Positions 25,417 to 37,120 of a DNA stretch of 64,000 nucleotides are shown piece after piece. The notes under the pieces are model-generated. The model saw nothing but the letters and a program-made list of their open reading frames with translations. It did no database searches and was not told where the DNA came from. Numbering within the stretch: position 1 is the stretch's first letter; each line of letters starts with the position of its first letter. A program made the position numbers and the translations under genes. This DNA is from Eutypella sp. D-1 (taxonomy: Eukaryota; Ascomycota; Sordariomycetes; Xylariales; Diatrypaceae): positions 248,001-312,000 of the forward strand of contig JAJTTP010000022.1 of the NCBI GenBank assembly GCA_023313575.1, written 5' to 3'.

Positions 25417-26504
25417 ATAATAATAGTTTTTAAATTAAAAATAATTTACGAAATAAAAAGTAAAAACATTTTATTATTATATAAAAAGTTATAATTAATT
25501 ATTTAAAGTTACGGAAATCTCGATAAAACGTTTATTATAATATATGTATTTATTATTTAATAAGTTAATTAATGTTTTATTTTAATAATAGCCTTTATTT
25601 TACGGCTTAACAGGATAAAAATTATAATATAAAATATTATTATAACTTATATTTAATTTAAAACGTTAATATAATAAATTATTTTTATACGATTATTTAT
25701 TAAATTAAAAAATAAATACCTCGAAAAGATACTATTACATATTATTAAATTATTATATAATTTTGTTAAATTTAACACTTATTAATTTAAAACTTATTCG
25801 TAATATTATTAACGGGAATTATATATAAAGCTATTAATTTTTAACCTTTATTTATTAATAACAGATTTAATATTATTCGGAATTACGGGATTTTAAACGG
25901 ATAATACGTTTAATATCGGCATTACGGACTTTTTAACTTTAAGAAATATTAAAAAACGGATCGACAGAAAATTTTAACGGCTTATAAATTATTATTTATA
26001 AGCATAAAGTATTTATTATATAAAAAAATAAATTAAAAAGTTAAAACTTTTAAACTTATAAATACCTCCCCCGAAATTAATAAAAAAATATATTAAATAA
26101 TAAATATACGAAGCTTATATTTCTTTTATTTATTAATTAAAAGCCGTATTCGATTATTTTACGGCGGCGTAATATATTAAGCCCGGCTTTAAAAAAGTTA
26201 AAATATTAAACATTAAAATTAAATAATAAATAGATAATAAAAACCGCGGATTTAATTATATTAAATTAAACCTTATTAAATTAAAACTATATATTTTTAT
26301 TAATAATTTATTTATTAATAATAAAGATATAAATTTATAAATCGATTATATTATCGTTTTAAATAATAAGGAATTAAAAAATTACGATAATAAATTTAAT
26401 ATTAAAAGTAATATTATTGATTAATTATTTATTAAATATAAACGTGTTATACGTAATATTTTAATTAATAAAATATATAATATAATTTAAAGGTTTAATA
26501 TAAA

Positions 26505-26959
26505 TGTAACGGCCGGTTTATTTTTAACTATTTATAACGGCCGGTTTATTCCTAACTATTAGTCCAGTTAAGGGGTTTATATTAATAAAAATGTTAAAGG
26601 TTTTAAGTAATAAGTAATTACGTTTAATAAAAAAAAAAAAGGTGCTTTAAATAATTAAATTATATTATAAATTAATAAGTTTAAAAATTATTTAAAAAAA
26701 AGGTAATAAACGTAATTATATATTATTTATATTTTTTATTCTTAATATTAAAATATATGGTTATTATTAAATTATTAAGATCGTATCCGAGTTATAACGA
26801 TTTAACATCGTTAAAATTATTATCGATTTAACCGATCTTTCCTGGTTATATAACGTATATGGCTTACTTTAATATAGTTATCTCCTTTTTTAAAACTTAA
26901 GTTAGGGATTTTTTTTTATTATATTAGCCCCATTAGGCCTAATGACCTGACCGGTTATA
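26505..26959 (+). mobile_element. Nested repeat, copy 5 with duplicated start
   Basis: The full copy is 26533-26959. The first 28 bases of the family also occur directly upstream at 26505-26532 (TGTAACGGCCGG), so the start is tandemly duplicated or a second copy is truncated by insertion at the same point. Confidence 0.8.
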
Positions 26960-27291
26960 ACAATAAGTTATATTATTTATTATATATTAAATATTATCTT
27001 AACCCGATTATTATTTCCTTACGCCTTATTAATTTTATATATTATTTGTTTTATATTAATACTTTATTTAAATAAGTAATATTAATAAAAAAAGATTAAT
27101 AATCGATTTAATAACGTTACGGCAGTTTTATAAAAATATTTATTAAAAATAACCAGATTATATTAAAATTAAAAGGTTAAATAAAACGGGAATAAAATAT
27201 TATTAATATTCGTTAATTAATTAATTATTTATTTACTTTTATTTTAATAACATTTCGTAATTAATAAATTATAAAAAGAAAATAAAATAAA

Positions 27292-27490
27292 TATTAATTA
27301 TTAATAATTATTAATATAAACTTATATATTAATAAGAAATATTTATATATTTATTTCCTGTTTATATAAAGATACAGGTTTTGCCCGTATCCTTTTTAAA
27401 TAAATAGATAAACCTTAGACCAGAATATAACACCAGTCTTACCACCTTTTATATTATTATCTCTTTCCTTTACGTACGTACCTACCAACA
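27292..27490. repeat. Right LTR
   Basis: 199 bases, matching the left LTR without gaps. Here the inner (left) part is fully mutated and the outer (right) part keeps its C and G bases, the mirror image of the left copy. Ends in CCAACA, followed by the target duplication TACAA. Confidence 0.93.
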
Positions 27491-27495
27491 TACAA
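27491..27495. repeat. Target-site duplication, right
   Basis: TACAA directly after the right LTR; pairs with 19628-19632. Confidence 0.9.
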
Positions 27496-30452
27496 GTAGA
27501 TGTACGAAGTACTTGAGGTCAACATGTTTTCTATCCATACTTACTTGTAATAGGATCATCCCCCGCAGTCCTGCGGCTGCTGTCACTTACCCCACTAATC
27601 GGCATATGACGGGGCATCCATTTGTTCTTGTTTGCTTACTTAAGGAACTGTACGTAGTACGGGCGGTACCTTCGGAGATATCTATCATGATGATGTACAT
27701 AAGTAAACCAGGAAGCTGTATCAAGTATGCAAGTTTTTTAGACGTTTTTCTTCTCTTCGCATGAAAGATTTACGGCTATACTTACTAAGACTAGTTGGTT
27801 AATATCTTCGGGTTTTTTTATATTCTTTCTTTTCATAACTTTTATCTCGAAATTACAAATGTTAACTATTCCTTCTACAGGCTTTCTTTCCTTCTCTTCT
27901 GCTTCGAGCTTGTTTCCACTGGCAGACTTGGCTAGCTACCTAGCTAGGGGGGGAGGTGCACGGAGTTACCGACATCAAGGGACGGCGCTTAAAATAGTAT
28001 CCATGGAAAGCCCCGCCGCGCTAGTCCCTCCCGAGACATGTGGATAAGTTCCATCTAGGCCCCACGCTCCCGGGCCCTCAGGCACTTGGTCCCTTCTCTA
28101 CCTAGGTACCTAACCCTTCTAATCAAGAGGGGAAAAAAAGCCCTAAAAGGCTAGGTACCCGAAGATGGTTTGGCTGGCGCATGGATGGAATCATGAAATA
28201 TGGATATAACTACTAGAAGCCTTATGTACATCACCCCTGATACCCCGGAGGCAATCTGGGCAATGAAAAAAACCTAGGGCCGAAGAAGAAGGAAAAAAAA
28301 ATAGTTCATTAGATCGTTATGCGAGTGATAATGATGCAAATCCCCCCCAATTGCCTCATTCCCGAGGCATTGGCCCCAGTCACCACGCAGAAAAGAAAAA
28401 AAAAGGGAAACAGCTAAAACAGCTACATAAGGGCCAACCAATAATTTCTCTCTGTTATAATCAAGACATTGCCGGGTTGTTGACGTTACCAAACCAAACC
28501 CACGCCTCCTCCGCCTCCCCCCCCCTCCCCTCCCCGTTCCGTTCGCGTCCGCGAGCTTGATGTGATGATTACTTGTGTATGCATGTGTATATAATGCATG
28601 CAATCCTAGAAAGTCGCTGAATGATAAACGGTTCTGACACCTGGGCAGTCTGGCAAGTGTCCTTAAACCCCTGACTCCCCGGTCCCCCCCCTTTCGAGAT
28701 CGGCATATGCATGTGAAATATTCCGTGCAATGTTCACATACTGACTTACCTCCAGATATATACCTTCTTAGGTAAGTAGGTAGGTATGTATCATGAATAA
28801 CTCTATACCCGACTTCAACTTTTCTTAACAGTCAGACTGTTGAGTAACGCTGTAACGAAGGACTAACTAATTGACCAGTCACTGTGAGCAACAAGCTGTC
28901 AAACAACCATAAATGGGCTGTCAAACGTGTCAAGGGTTAACAAGGGTTTTGAGAGGGTCCAAATATTGTCTGTCAGGTACCAACATGCCTAAGCTATATA
29001 CTTAGGTATTTGGGCCCGGGGATAACTGCGTAGAGGTATAATACAGGGACCGTGTAGGCGAGGTACCCACATCTGTGCGGACGTGATCCAGTCTAAGCCA
29101 ATAAGAGACAGTCATGCACTGCCTGTATCGTATCTTTTGACAGGTTTCCAGTCAGGTTTTAAAGCAACAATCTTAGCGGGAAAGTAACTACCTAGGTAAA
29201 CCTTACCTTACCTTGCCCAGAAGCTTTACCGTGACGGGAATTTCCCGCTAATTTTAACCTTGTAAAGCTGTAAAGCTGTAACTAACGGTTTATTTACTAA
29301 ACAGCTCCAGCTCTCTTTCTCTCTGTCTCTCTCTCTGTACAGGTAAGTATCGTAAATTAAACAACACCAATCATTCCATTCCAAGATTCCCATTCCAAAT
29401 CTGTCACAATACTTTATTTTCTTTCGTCTCGTTTACATCTTCTCTACCTTTTACAATTCTTCATTTCTCGCTTTGCCTTTTTTATTTTAACTCCCTCTTC
29501 ATATTTTCTACGTACACTATCAGCGCACTCAGAGACTCGAACATAATCGACTAACGGGGAGAAGCCACCGACAACGAGGACGACGACAACCTGGACCTGG
29601 CATCCCTGGATCCCTCCCCCCCCGTGTTTATTTAAAAAGCTGCCAGGATCACCCAGGGAAGAATCAAGAGGGAGACAGAAGAAAAAAAAATTAAAAGTTA
29701 AGAAAAGAATCACCGTGACAGGCGTACAACATACACACAACCTCCCTATCAGATCATTCGCTCAACCTCACCTTGTCACCGGGGCGTTCCCAATGCCTGC
29801 ACGTAATTGATATTTATTTAATTATCAAAGATTTCTCATTTTCCAAGGATCCAAGCTTTTCAAGAGTTGAAAAATTGCTTTTTTCTTTTCTTTTCTTTTT
29901 TTCTTCTATTATCCCCCATTCTACTTCCCCAGATAACCCCGCTGCCGACACCCGCTCGCCCGACTTTGTCTCTCTGCTTTGCCCACCACCAACCAACCTA
30001 CACCGATACATAGACAGGCATACACACACCGACACCGACACCGACAACTAAGCGATCCCTTTAACGCACGGACTTTGGACCATAAGTTACAGCCCTGAAA
30101 TCTATCCCATATTTAGCTCTCCTCTCCAACCGGGACCAACTGGGGAATTGTCTGTTACACATAACTCTCTCTTATCTCTCTTTTGCTAGCAGAGAAGAGA
30201 GAATATCAAAAAAGGAGGGACAACGCAAGAACCACCAGTATTTAAGTCCCTATATCAAAAGTAGAGAAAAGGGACTCAGAATTCTCGACAACAAGACGAG
30301 AAAAGAGGAAAGAAAAAAAAGCAGCGAAGTGTGTTTGTGTGTGTGTTTTCTCTCGAATTAGACGTGTCTAAGCTTCTTCTCTAAGCTCGAAAACCCTCAT
30401 CCTGGTTTGGTTTGGTGGCGTAAAATAAAGGAAAGAGGGGGAAGAGAGAGAC

Positions 30453-30499
<47 letters not shown>

Positions 30500-30700
30500 T
30501 TAATTGCTCGGGTTTGTCGGTTTCGGCTTTTCGGTTTTGGGTTTTCCGTGTGAGCAGCGGATCCTAGGATCTGGGATCTAGGATCTGGGCCAACCGTTAC
30601 AAACCGAAACAGGACCAGACCCGGTAAAAGGGAGAGGATTAAAAAAAAAGGAAGAAGAGACGAGACGGGTAGGCACATTAGACTACGGGCGGCGACCACG
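27496..30700. other. Long intergenic region upstream of the Ras-like gene
   Basis: About 3.2 kb with normal base composition and no credible coding frame. It contains copies of the palindrome TACCTAGGTA at 28099 and 29189, many shorter CTAGGTA fragments, and a long CT/AG-rich stretch before the Ras-like ATG, typical of fungal promoters and 5' leaders. Confidence 0.6.
30457..30495 (+). repeat. (AG)n microsatellite
   Basis: About 19 uninterrupted AG dinucleotides, roughly 210 bases upstream of the Ras-like start codon, probably in the 5' UTR. Confidence 0.9.
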
Positions 30701-31696
30701 ATGCATAACTCAACAACACACAACTCAACACCCCCGACCGGCCCGCAGCCACCGGTACCTATATCGATCACGATCTGCGGCGATGGCGGATGCGGCAAGT
30801 CGTCGATCACGCTGCGGCTGGTGCGGTCACAATGGACGTCCGAGTACGACCCGACGATCGAGGACAGCTACAGCATCACGCGGCGGATCGACGGCACGAC
30901 CTACCACCTCAGTCTGACCGACACCGCCGGCCAGGAGGAGTACCGCGGCATGTGGGCCTCGTCGAACCTCGGCGCCGACGCCTTCCTCCTCGTCTACGAC
31001 ATCACCTCCCGTTCCAGCCTCGACGCCCTGCAGTACTTCAATGACATGATCGACATGGAAGCCGAAACCCGCCTCGACAACGCCACCCGCGCCCGCCGCG
31101 CCGGCCTCACCCCCTCCGGCAACCGGCACCACCGCCGGAACCGCGAACGCGAGCGCGAGCGCGAGCGCATGGAACAGTACCATCCGCTGCAAGGGCTCGA
31201 CGCGTATAACACGTACTCGAGCAGCGGGACGGGGGCGCGGACGATCCCGCCCGTGAAAATCGTCGCGGGAAACAAGTGCGATCTGCAGGAGAGCCGACAG
31301 GTACCCGCGGCCCAAGGCCTGGATTGGGCGCGCAAGCGCGGGTGCGGGTTCATGGAGACCAGCGCGCGCCTCGAGGTCAATATCGAGGAGACCTTCGCCC
31401 TGATCGTGCGCCGCGTCGCCGAGGGCCGCCGCCTCGCGGAAATGGGCGTCCTCGATAATACCGAGATGGACCGCCGCGGCGTCACGAAGCCCCTGACCCC
31501 GCTCGGTAGCGAGCGCGACCGCGGGCGCAGCCGTCGGGGCGACAGCCGCGCGGGTAGCGGCGGTGCCGGTGGCGGCGGCGGTCCCGAGGGAGACGACTTT
31601 GAGAAACGCGGCGTGGGACAACGGGGCCTCCGGCTCGGTGATGGTCAGAAACTCGGCAGGAGAGACGGCTTCTGGAAGAATCTAAGGTGTTGGTAA
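30701..31696 (+). CDS. Ras-like small GTPase without a CAAX box
   Basis: A single-exon gene of 331 residues. All five G motifs are seen: P-loop GDGGCGKSS (27-35), the effector-like YDPTIEDSY (49-57), DTAGQEE (74-80), NKCD (191-194) and ETSA (219-222). It would act as a GTP-dependent switch. Unusual points: an insert of roughly 50 residues between the G3 and G4 motifs containing an Arg/Glu run (RERERERERE), a Gly/Arg-rich tail, and a C terminus of LRCW. Classical Ras proteins end in CAAX for prenylation; here a single Cys is followed only by Trp, so membrane attachment, if any, must differ. I know related long Ras-like proteins in filamentous fungi but no agreed gene name. Skipping the stop by an intron was considered, but no convincing acceptor was found. 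Confidence 0.88.
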   Translation: MHNSTTHNSTPPTGPQPPVPISITICGDGGCGKSSITLRLVRSQWTSEYDPTIEDSYSITRRIDGTTYHLSLTDTAGQEEYRGMWASSNLGADAFLLVYDITSRSSLDALQYFNDMIDMEAETRLDNATRARRAGLTPSGNRHHRRNRERERERERMEQYHPLQGLDAYNTYSSSGTGARTIPPVKIVAGNKCDLQESRQVPAAQGLDWARKRGCGFMETSARLEVNIEETFALIVRRVAEGRRLAEMGVLDNTEMDRRGVTKPLTPLGSERDRGRSRRGDSRAGSGGAGGGGGPEGDDFEKRGVGQRGLRLGDGQKLGRRDGFWKNLRCW

Positions 31697-34051
31697 CGAT
31701 GACGAAGGCCCCCGCCTCGCCTACTCCCTCGAAAACCTCTACTGCCGTCATCGCTAGCTGGGATTCCTGTCCCGCTGCCGCCGGTCAGCCGGTGCGTCGA
31801 TAAACCAGAGTAGTAGTTCCCTTTCACCACAACGGCTAGGATACTGGACGCAAGGCAAGGCAAGGCAGGGCAGGGCAAAGGGGAAAATAGGGGGGAAGTT
31901 GGACGGGGCAGGGGAAGGCAGAGTGTGGCGTGCGACATTGCGTTGATGATGCTTACGAACAAGATACCCCGAAGATTTTTCCTTTAACTTGCGACCACGG
32001 GAAGATTTTCTTTTACCCCCCCTCCTCCGCGCACTCCAATCACCACCACTACTACTTAAAACCCCTCTTACCAATTCGGAGAAAAAAAAAAAGAATCAAT
32101 TCACCGCAACCTCAAACCTCGGGCCCAGTTTCTCTCAAACCAGCCCGGGCAAACCTGGTTTCTGATCGCAGAAGGACGCCCTGTAGCCTTCTTTTTATAT
32201 GTTATTTTTGTACCTACCGATGCTTTTCTACACATGGCACATTACTTTTTTGCTTTTTTGCGGACAAAATCAATATATCCCATGGGAGAGCGAGCCAGCC
32301 CCAAACGCGCCTTTTGCTTTTTTCTTGTTTTGCTTGTGTGTGTCTTTTTCTTTCTTGTTTTCTCGCTATCTTTATTTATTTATTTAGTATCGTTTTCTTT
32401 CGCTCTGCGTCCCGGCGTTTCTGCGGGTGTCCTCGAAGCCAAATCTGATCAGCTTCAGGGTCGGACACTGTTGACTTTTGAAGGGAGCTATCGGTCGGGC
32501 TGGTTTTTGGTTGGGGTTCAAGGGGTGGTTCGTAACGTGGCTTTTTTTTTTACTGGCCGAGTTGGGGGGAGTGGCGGAGTGGTGGTGGTTCTCAATTGAT
32601 GGACTGTCTCTGTTTTTGCTTTGTCTTTTTTCTGTGTTCAACTTTCTTTTTTTTTGCCTTGTTTTTTTTATTTTTACACGATCTTCCCGTTCACAGGTAG
32701 CAAGCGAATGAAACATACATGGTAAATTCTACAAACGGTTTGGAAGCGCGCCCCGCAAGGGCGAAGGGCAGGGAGAGTAGTGTCCTGTGTAGGGGTGAGA
32801 GGCGGGGGGACGATAGGTTCCGGCCGCGGAAGGAAGGAAGGAAATCCAACATTATGTAGCGGATCCGAAGTTAACCAACCAACCGTAATGTATCGATTTG
32901 ACTACCAATTGCATGGAAAAAAAGCCGTGCGAGTTTGGAAGGGGAAATCCAGTATCCCATGGTGGAATAAACACTACCCTTCTCCTTACCCAGCCAGCAC
33001 CTTGGTAGGCGGGCGCATAGGTATGGCCACCGGTGCGAGAAAGGACACGATCACCAGCCGCGAAGTCGATTCTAGTGAGGGTTCAGATGGCGGAAGGGGC
33101 CGGTACATGGAGTCCTACATTCCACACTAGAGACTATCTCACTGCTGGTGGAGAGGACAGGTTTTCGTAAAGTCATCGCTATCGGATCATGTAGTATGAA
33201 CCCTCCTAAATTCGTGGTTGACTCGACCTCAGCTTCGAAAGAAGTCCGCGCTTTCTACCTGGGCCTGCTCTGTTAACCGCATATCGATGTTTGAATAAGG
33301 CTGCACTGTGCGCTGTTACTTTCATTACTCTGTTAATTCGAATACTATCAGAGATCAGCTTTGCGAGCATGCAAAGGCTTATTATTATTCCCGAGTAATC
33401 TTGTCTTCGGACCGACATAGCGGCCCGCAGTGCGAGACGGAAGTCTAGCCCACTGCTGAAATTCGTTCTCGTAGATCAATCTGGTACATATACTGCAGTG
33501 TACATTAATGTGAAATGTGTGTGGGGGAGAGGGAAAGCACGGCGCTACATTCGCGGAAGTGACGAGGGGGAAACGGCCGGATGCGTTGGTAGGACCGGGA
33601 TAGACCCTTTCTGGTCCCCACCTTTTAATGCTTGGCGGGTTAGTCAAAAAGGGGCCCCTGAACTAGGTATGGACCCATAAATTTGAGTACGAGCCGCCTC
33701 TGATATGCAGAGAGTCTGATCGAGTATTTTAGCTACCATATGCGATGTCTTGGGAATAGTTAGAAAGGTCCGGCGTCCTTTTCTTTCGTGTCACATTCGT
33801 ATTGATAATCTTTAGGAGCAATTATTCATGTGTTAAATAGCAGATTACTATGCCAAAGAGAGCGAGGAGGTAAGCGTATGGGAAAGTAATTCAAAAATAA
33901 GTCTATCGACGAACAGAATGATAATCTCAGCAGAAACTCATAACTTCCTGAAGGCCGTCCCCTTCTCTCACGAACTCCTATGAGCACCCCCTAACAAGAA
34001 GGATGCCAGTATGACAATTCCCGGATCGCGAGTGAGAACACCGATCCCAGC
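31697..34051. other. Intergenic, no credible gene
   Basis: The first part is a T-rich 3' flank of the Ras-like gene with tandem GGCAA-type runs near 31856-31876 and long T tracts at 32230-32680. The open frames here follow the low-complexity composition and show no domain. The remainder to 34051 is unremarkable. Confidence 0.55.
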
Positions 34052-34468
34052 TTAGCAAGCGAAGCCGCAGTCCATCTCGCGGTTCCCATCCTCGTACCCG
34101 CCGGTAGCGCAGCCGTTAGCGCTGGAGAAGGTGAAGCCCTCATACACGAACTTGACGGAATCGGCGTCGACAGCGCCGGCAGTAATAGAAATATCCCCAT
34201 TCAAGCCGCTGGTGAACGACCTGGTCTCGAAGTCGGGCACCGCTAGTCGACTAACGCCCCCGACGCCGTTGCCCACACCGTCGTTGACCACCACGTCGAA
34301 CTGGTAGTCCGCGCCCACCCCGTTCTCGTTCTTCTGCCACTGCGTCACGTGGATTCCGCACCGTCCCGGTACGAAGTCTCGCGCGGAGTGGGCCGGCGGC
34401 GGTGCAGCGGTCGAGAGACCCGCGAGCACGGCGCTGGTGATGGTGATAAGGGTGCTGGTGAACTGCAT
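34052..34468 (-). CDS. Small secreted cysteine protein, candidate effector
   Basis: A 138-residue protein starting at ATG 34468, chosen because it places a clear signal peptide (MQFTSTLITI through STAAP, about 1-20) at the N terminus; the longer frame upstream adds a low-complexity stretch with no sense as a signal. The mature part carries four Cys: one near the start (GRCGIHVTQW), one in NGCATGG, and two at the very end (DCGFAC), which can form two disulfides. The body is rich in Val, Asp and Gly, likely a beta-sandwich. It resembles a family of small secreted proteins that I recall from plant-associated Sordariomycetes, with a conserved CxxHVTQ...YQF start and a DCGF.C end, but no function is established to my knowledge. 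Single exon, with gene-free DNA on both sides. Confidence 0.8.
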   Translation of the reverse strand: MQFTSTLITITSAVLAGLSTAAPPPAHSARDFVPGRCGIHVTQWQKNENGVGADYQFDVVVNDGVGNGVGGVSRLAVPDFETRSFTSGLNGDISITAGAVDADSVKFVYEGFTFSSANGCATGGYEDGNREMDCGFAC

Positions 34469-36440
34469 CTTGGCGTGGTTGAGTGAGACTGTTTGGAGGT
34501 AATGAGGCTTGAAGTATTGTGAAGATGGTTTTGGTGTTTCTGATGGTTTCTTTGATGTCCTGGATGCTATGGATGATGTGGAGCTGTGTGGATGCTGGTG
34601 GTTCATGAGTAGGAGATGTCGAGGGCAAGTCACGGTTTATATACGCAAATACTCAGCCGTCTACGAGCAACAATTTAGCATCCACCTCCTTTCACTACTG
34701 CCCCTTGGGCATTTATTTCGATATCTCCATGGTTCGCATGATTGCGCTTAGCATGAGTGGTCGACTCTCTCGGGCCCGATCATCATACACACAACACCAG
34801 CCGGTCGCATTGTCATAATGAGGATCAGCGCCCCCATGAAGGTGACCGTCAAAAGACGCTGCCTGAAACCAGGTGTAGAGTAGTGTTGTGATACCGATGA
34901 TCACGGATCTTTTGCATTTACCGCTATGCTGAGAAAAAGGAGAATCTTGACAAACAGTAAGATACGACATGCTTTTCTCACTTTGGCACACATTCAACCT
35001 ATAGAATGGCAAAGGCCGAACACGCCCTCTAATCTCAGTCTTACTCCTGTCTGTCGTAGGATTGAGTGCCACCTCCTCGCATCGCAATAAAAATGTCCGG
35101 CGTTGAGCTTACGCGGTGGGGAACCCCTATATCCCCGGCCGCTTACCCCTTTAAATGGCTGTTACACAGAATCCTACTATTTGAGTCGGGTGCTCCTTTG
35201 TAACGACGTGCCCCTCTGCCGTGTTCCCACATTTGATAGGCGAGGCTAAGGGGTAAGGCTAGAGCGCATAGGCCCCCGCGAGGTAAGCTGAAAGCGCCAG
35301 CTTACCTAGATCATGCCGTGTCACGCGCCACGGTTCTAATAAAATCTCTAAGCGTGGGGATCGGCAACGACGGAACCAAAAGCATCTTGAATCCGATAAG
35401 TTAGAAAGCCAAGAAGATAACCGGCAGTCAAGTGGAGGGGTTGATCATCAGGCTGCGTATAACTACCTGCCAATTTCATCACGGAGATTCGAGAGCCGAA
35501 TTCCAAAGGCATCACTTAGGGTTTAAAGGCCGTCTATGTTTCATTGCATCAAAAGCTATAATTAGGCGGAGATGAAGATCTCCTTGTGCTATGGAGGTTT
35601 GCATAACGTTGGTATGAATCGGCTTAGTAGATGAGTACTGGAGGAAGGCTGAGAAGGCGGATGCTCACTTTATATAGTACATAAAGTAGAGAAACACGAA
35701 AGCCAAGTCGGAAAACATTCCTGTCAGGTAACGGAGTGCAGAGTATTACACTTAATATGAAAGTCGAACTGAGAGGGTGTTTAGGAAGGAAAATATCAAT
35801 GATCTATTATAGAAAGCCTTAAATACGTTATTCATCAAGTAAAATGAGCTTCATAGATGCTGGTATTTAACATACAAGTGAAGGACTTCGAGATTAAGTG
35901 CCAGAGCTCATCAACATACAATGGCACAGAATCTCTCCTATGCGTAATTACAATACTGTCATACTAATACTAGAAGCTATCAGATCTGAATACGATAGGC
36001 GAACGTCCTTTGAACTAGACCGGACTGCACTAGGATTACTCATCTAACTAAGGCATTTAATAAACTGCCTGTTTCCTTACATAGGGCAGGTGTAGTAACA
36101 GTCAACATTATTAGCTTGCACTGAATTTTGGGGATAGAGTGGCTATCAGGTGGATTCCTAACGATAGCTAAAAGGATGGTACATTCTGTAAAGTTGGTAT
36201 ATAATAGCCAGCCACTTTGAAAGAGCTTGGTTTATGGTAAGGACTTCCTAAACTAGGTAGATATTACCTAGGTAAAGTTTCCCTTTGTACGGACAATAGG
36301 AAGCTATGCATGTATGCACATAAAGAAGTATAGAGGGGCATCATAACAAAGAATACGGAGCTCAGGAAGCTACCCCTCGCTTACCAGGCATCCAGGGAAT
36401 AGACCTTATATACCATAATAACAAAGCTCACTACCAGCCG
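34469..36440. other. Intergenic, no credible gene
   Basis: Short frames only. A 124-codon reverse frame at 34713-35087 has Cys residues but no signal peptide or recognisable motif, and I do not call it. From about 35100 the sequence is A-rich with many in-frame stops. TACCTAGGTA occurs at 36265. Confidence 0.55.
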
Positions 36441-36476
36441 GAGCCGTGAGGTGTAACTGGAGAGCATTGTCTCGTT

Positions 36477-36622
36477 GATTGGGAGCCGAACGGTTAGCTC
36501 GACGGTTAGAAACAATCCAAAGGGGTTTTTCGTACCACTGTGGTTTAAGAAGTCACCCGGTGGAAGCTTTTTTTGCCAACCAGAGGACCTGGGTTCGAGC
36601 CAACCTAGAACAATCTTTTTTT
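36477..36622 (+). other. Possible tRNA-derived element (SINE or tRNA pseudogene)
   Basis: An A-box-like segment (TAGCTCGACGGTTAG, about 36495) is followed roughly 95 bases later by a perfect B box (GGTTCGAGCC, 36592-36601), then a T7 run at 36616-36622 that could stop RNA polymerase III. GATTG at the left and CAATC at the right could pair. The boxes are too far apart for a normal tRNA, and the T stem does not pair well, so this is at best a tRNA-derived sequence. Confidence 0.3.
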
Positions 36623-37120
36623 GCACCTAATTTATTTTACATCCTCACCTATCGAAATATGAAAACCGCTTTTGGCAACAAGATTATTTCTAACTGCGAA
36701 ATTCCCCCTCTATTGAGCAGTGGCGTATTCTACTTCTATTCTACCAACTCGACCTCCACACATGGGCAAGTTGTGCAGGAGCTATCGAGGGACATGGAAC
36801 ATATCCCACCAATTGAATTACATCGTGCCATACCCAATGTACGAATTGGAGACGACTTTTGAGAGACTCAGACGAAAGTGATAAGACTACTAAAAATATG
36901 ATGAAGATGTTTATTATTACCCAGGTATCAATATCTATGCTAGTGATAATTACACGCCGAAAACGCCAATCCAAACGCCCAATGATCACAACAAGCAATG
37001 ATATGCCAAGCCAGCCAAAAATGTAGCAGGAACGAATGCACACACGAATCCTACACATTACCAACAACAACAGCCGACAACCCCCCCAAACTATGACAAA
37101 AGAAAATATCAAAGCTCGCA

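Larger units (their letters stand above)
19633..27490. mobile_element. Full-length LTR retrotransposon destroyed by RIP, with nested repeats
   Basis: The element is 7858 bases long, bounded by 199-base direct repeats offset by exactly 7659 bases without gaps. LTR ends are TGTTGG and CCAACA, a perfect 6-base inverted pair, and both sides carry the 5-base target duplication TACAA (19628-19632 and 27491-27495). The interior is extremely A/T rich; most surviving C sits in CC or CG rather than CA context, as expected of RIP. No gag or pol frame survives, so the superfamily cannot be named. An A-rich, almost pyrimidine-free tract just before the 3' LTR (about 27272-27291) could be the polypurine tract, which would place the element on the + strand. 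Subtracting five nested repeats of about 428 bases leaves roughly 5.7 kb, an ordinary retrotransposon length. Confidence 0.93.

Noticed and set aside
19633..27490. A centromere or isochore rather than a transposon for the A/T-rich island
   Set aside because: Sharp borders, paired LTRs and a perfect target duplication identify a single inserted element.
31930..32716. Forward and reverse frames of 77-172 codons downstream of the Ras-like gene
   Set aside because: Their content (runs of Phe, Leu, Val or Lys, Asn) follows T-rich DNA of a 3' flank; no motif, no conserved start and several overlapping frames are equally open.
34713..35087. A 124-codon reverse frame with several Cys
   Set aside because: No signal peptide, no recognisable fold and composition like the surrounding non-coding DNA; kept only as a note.
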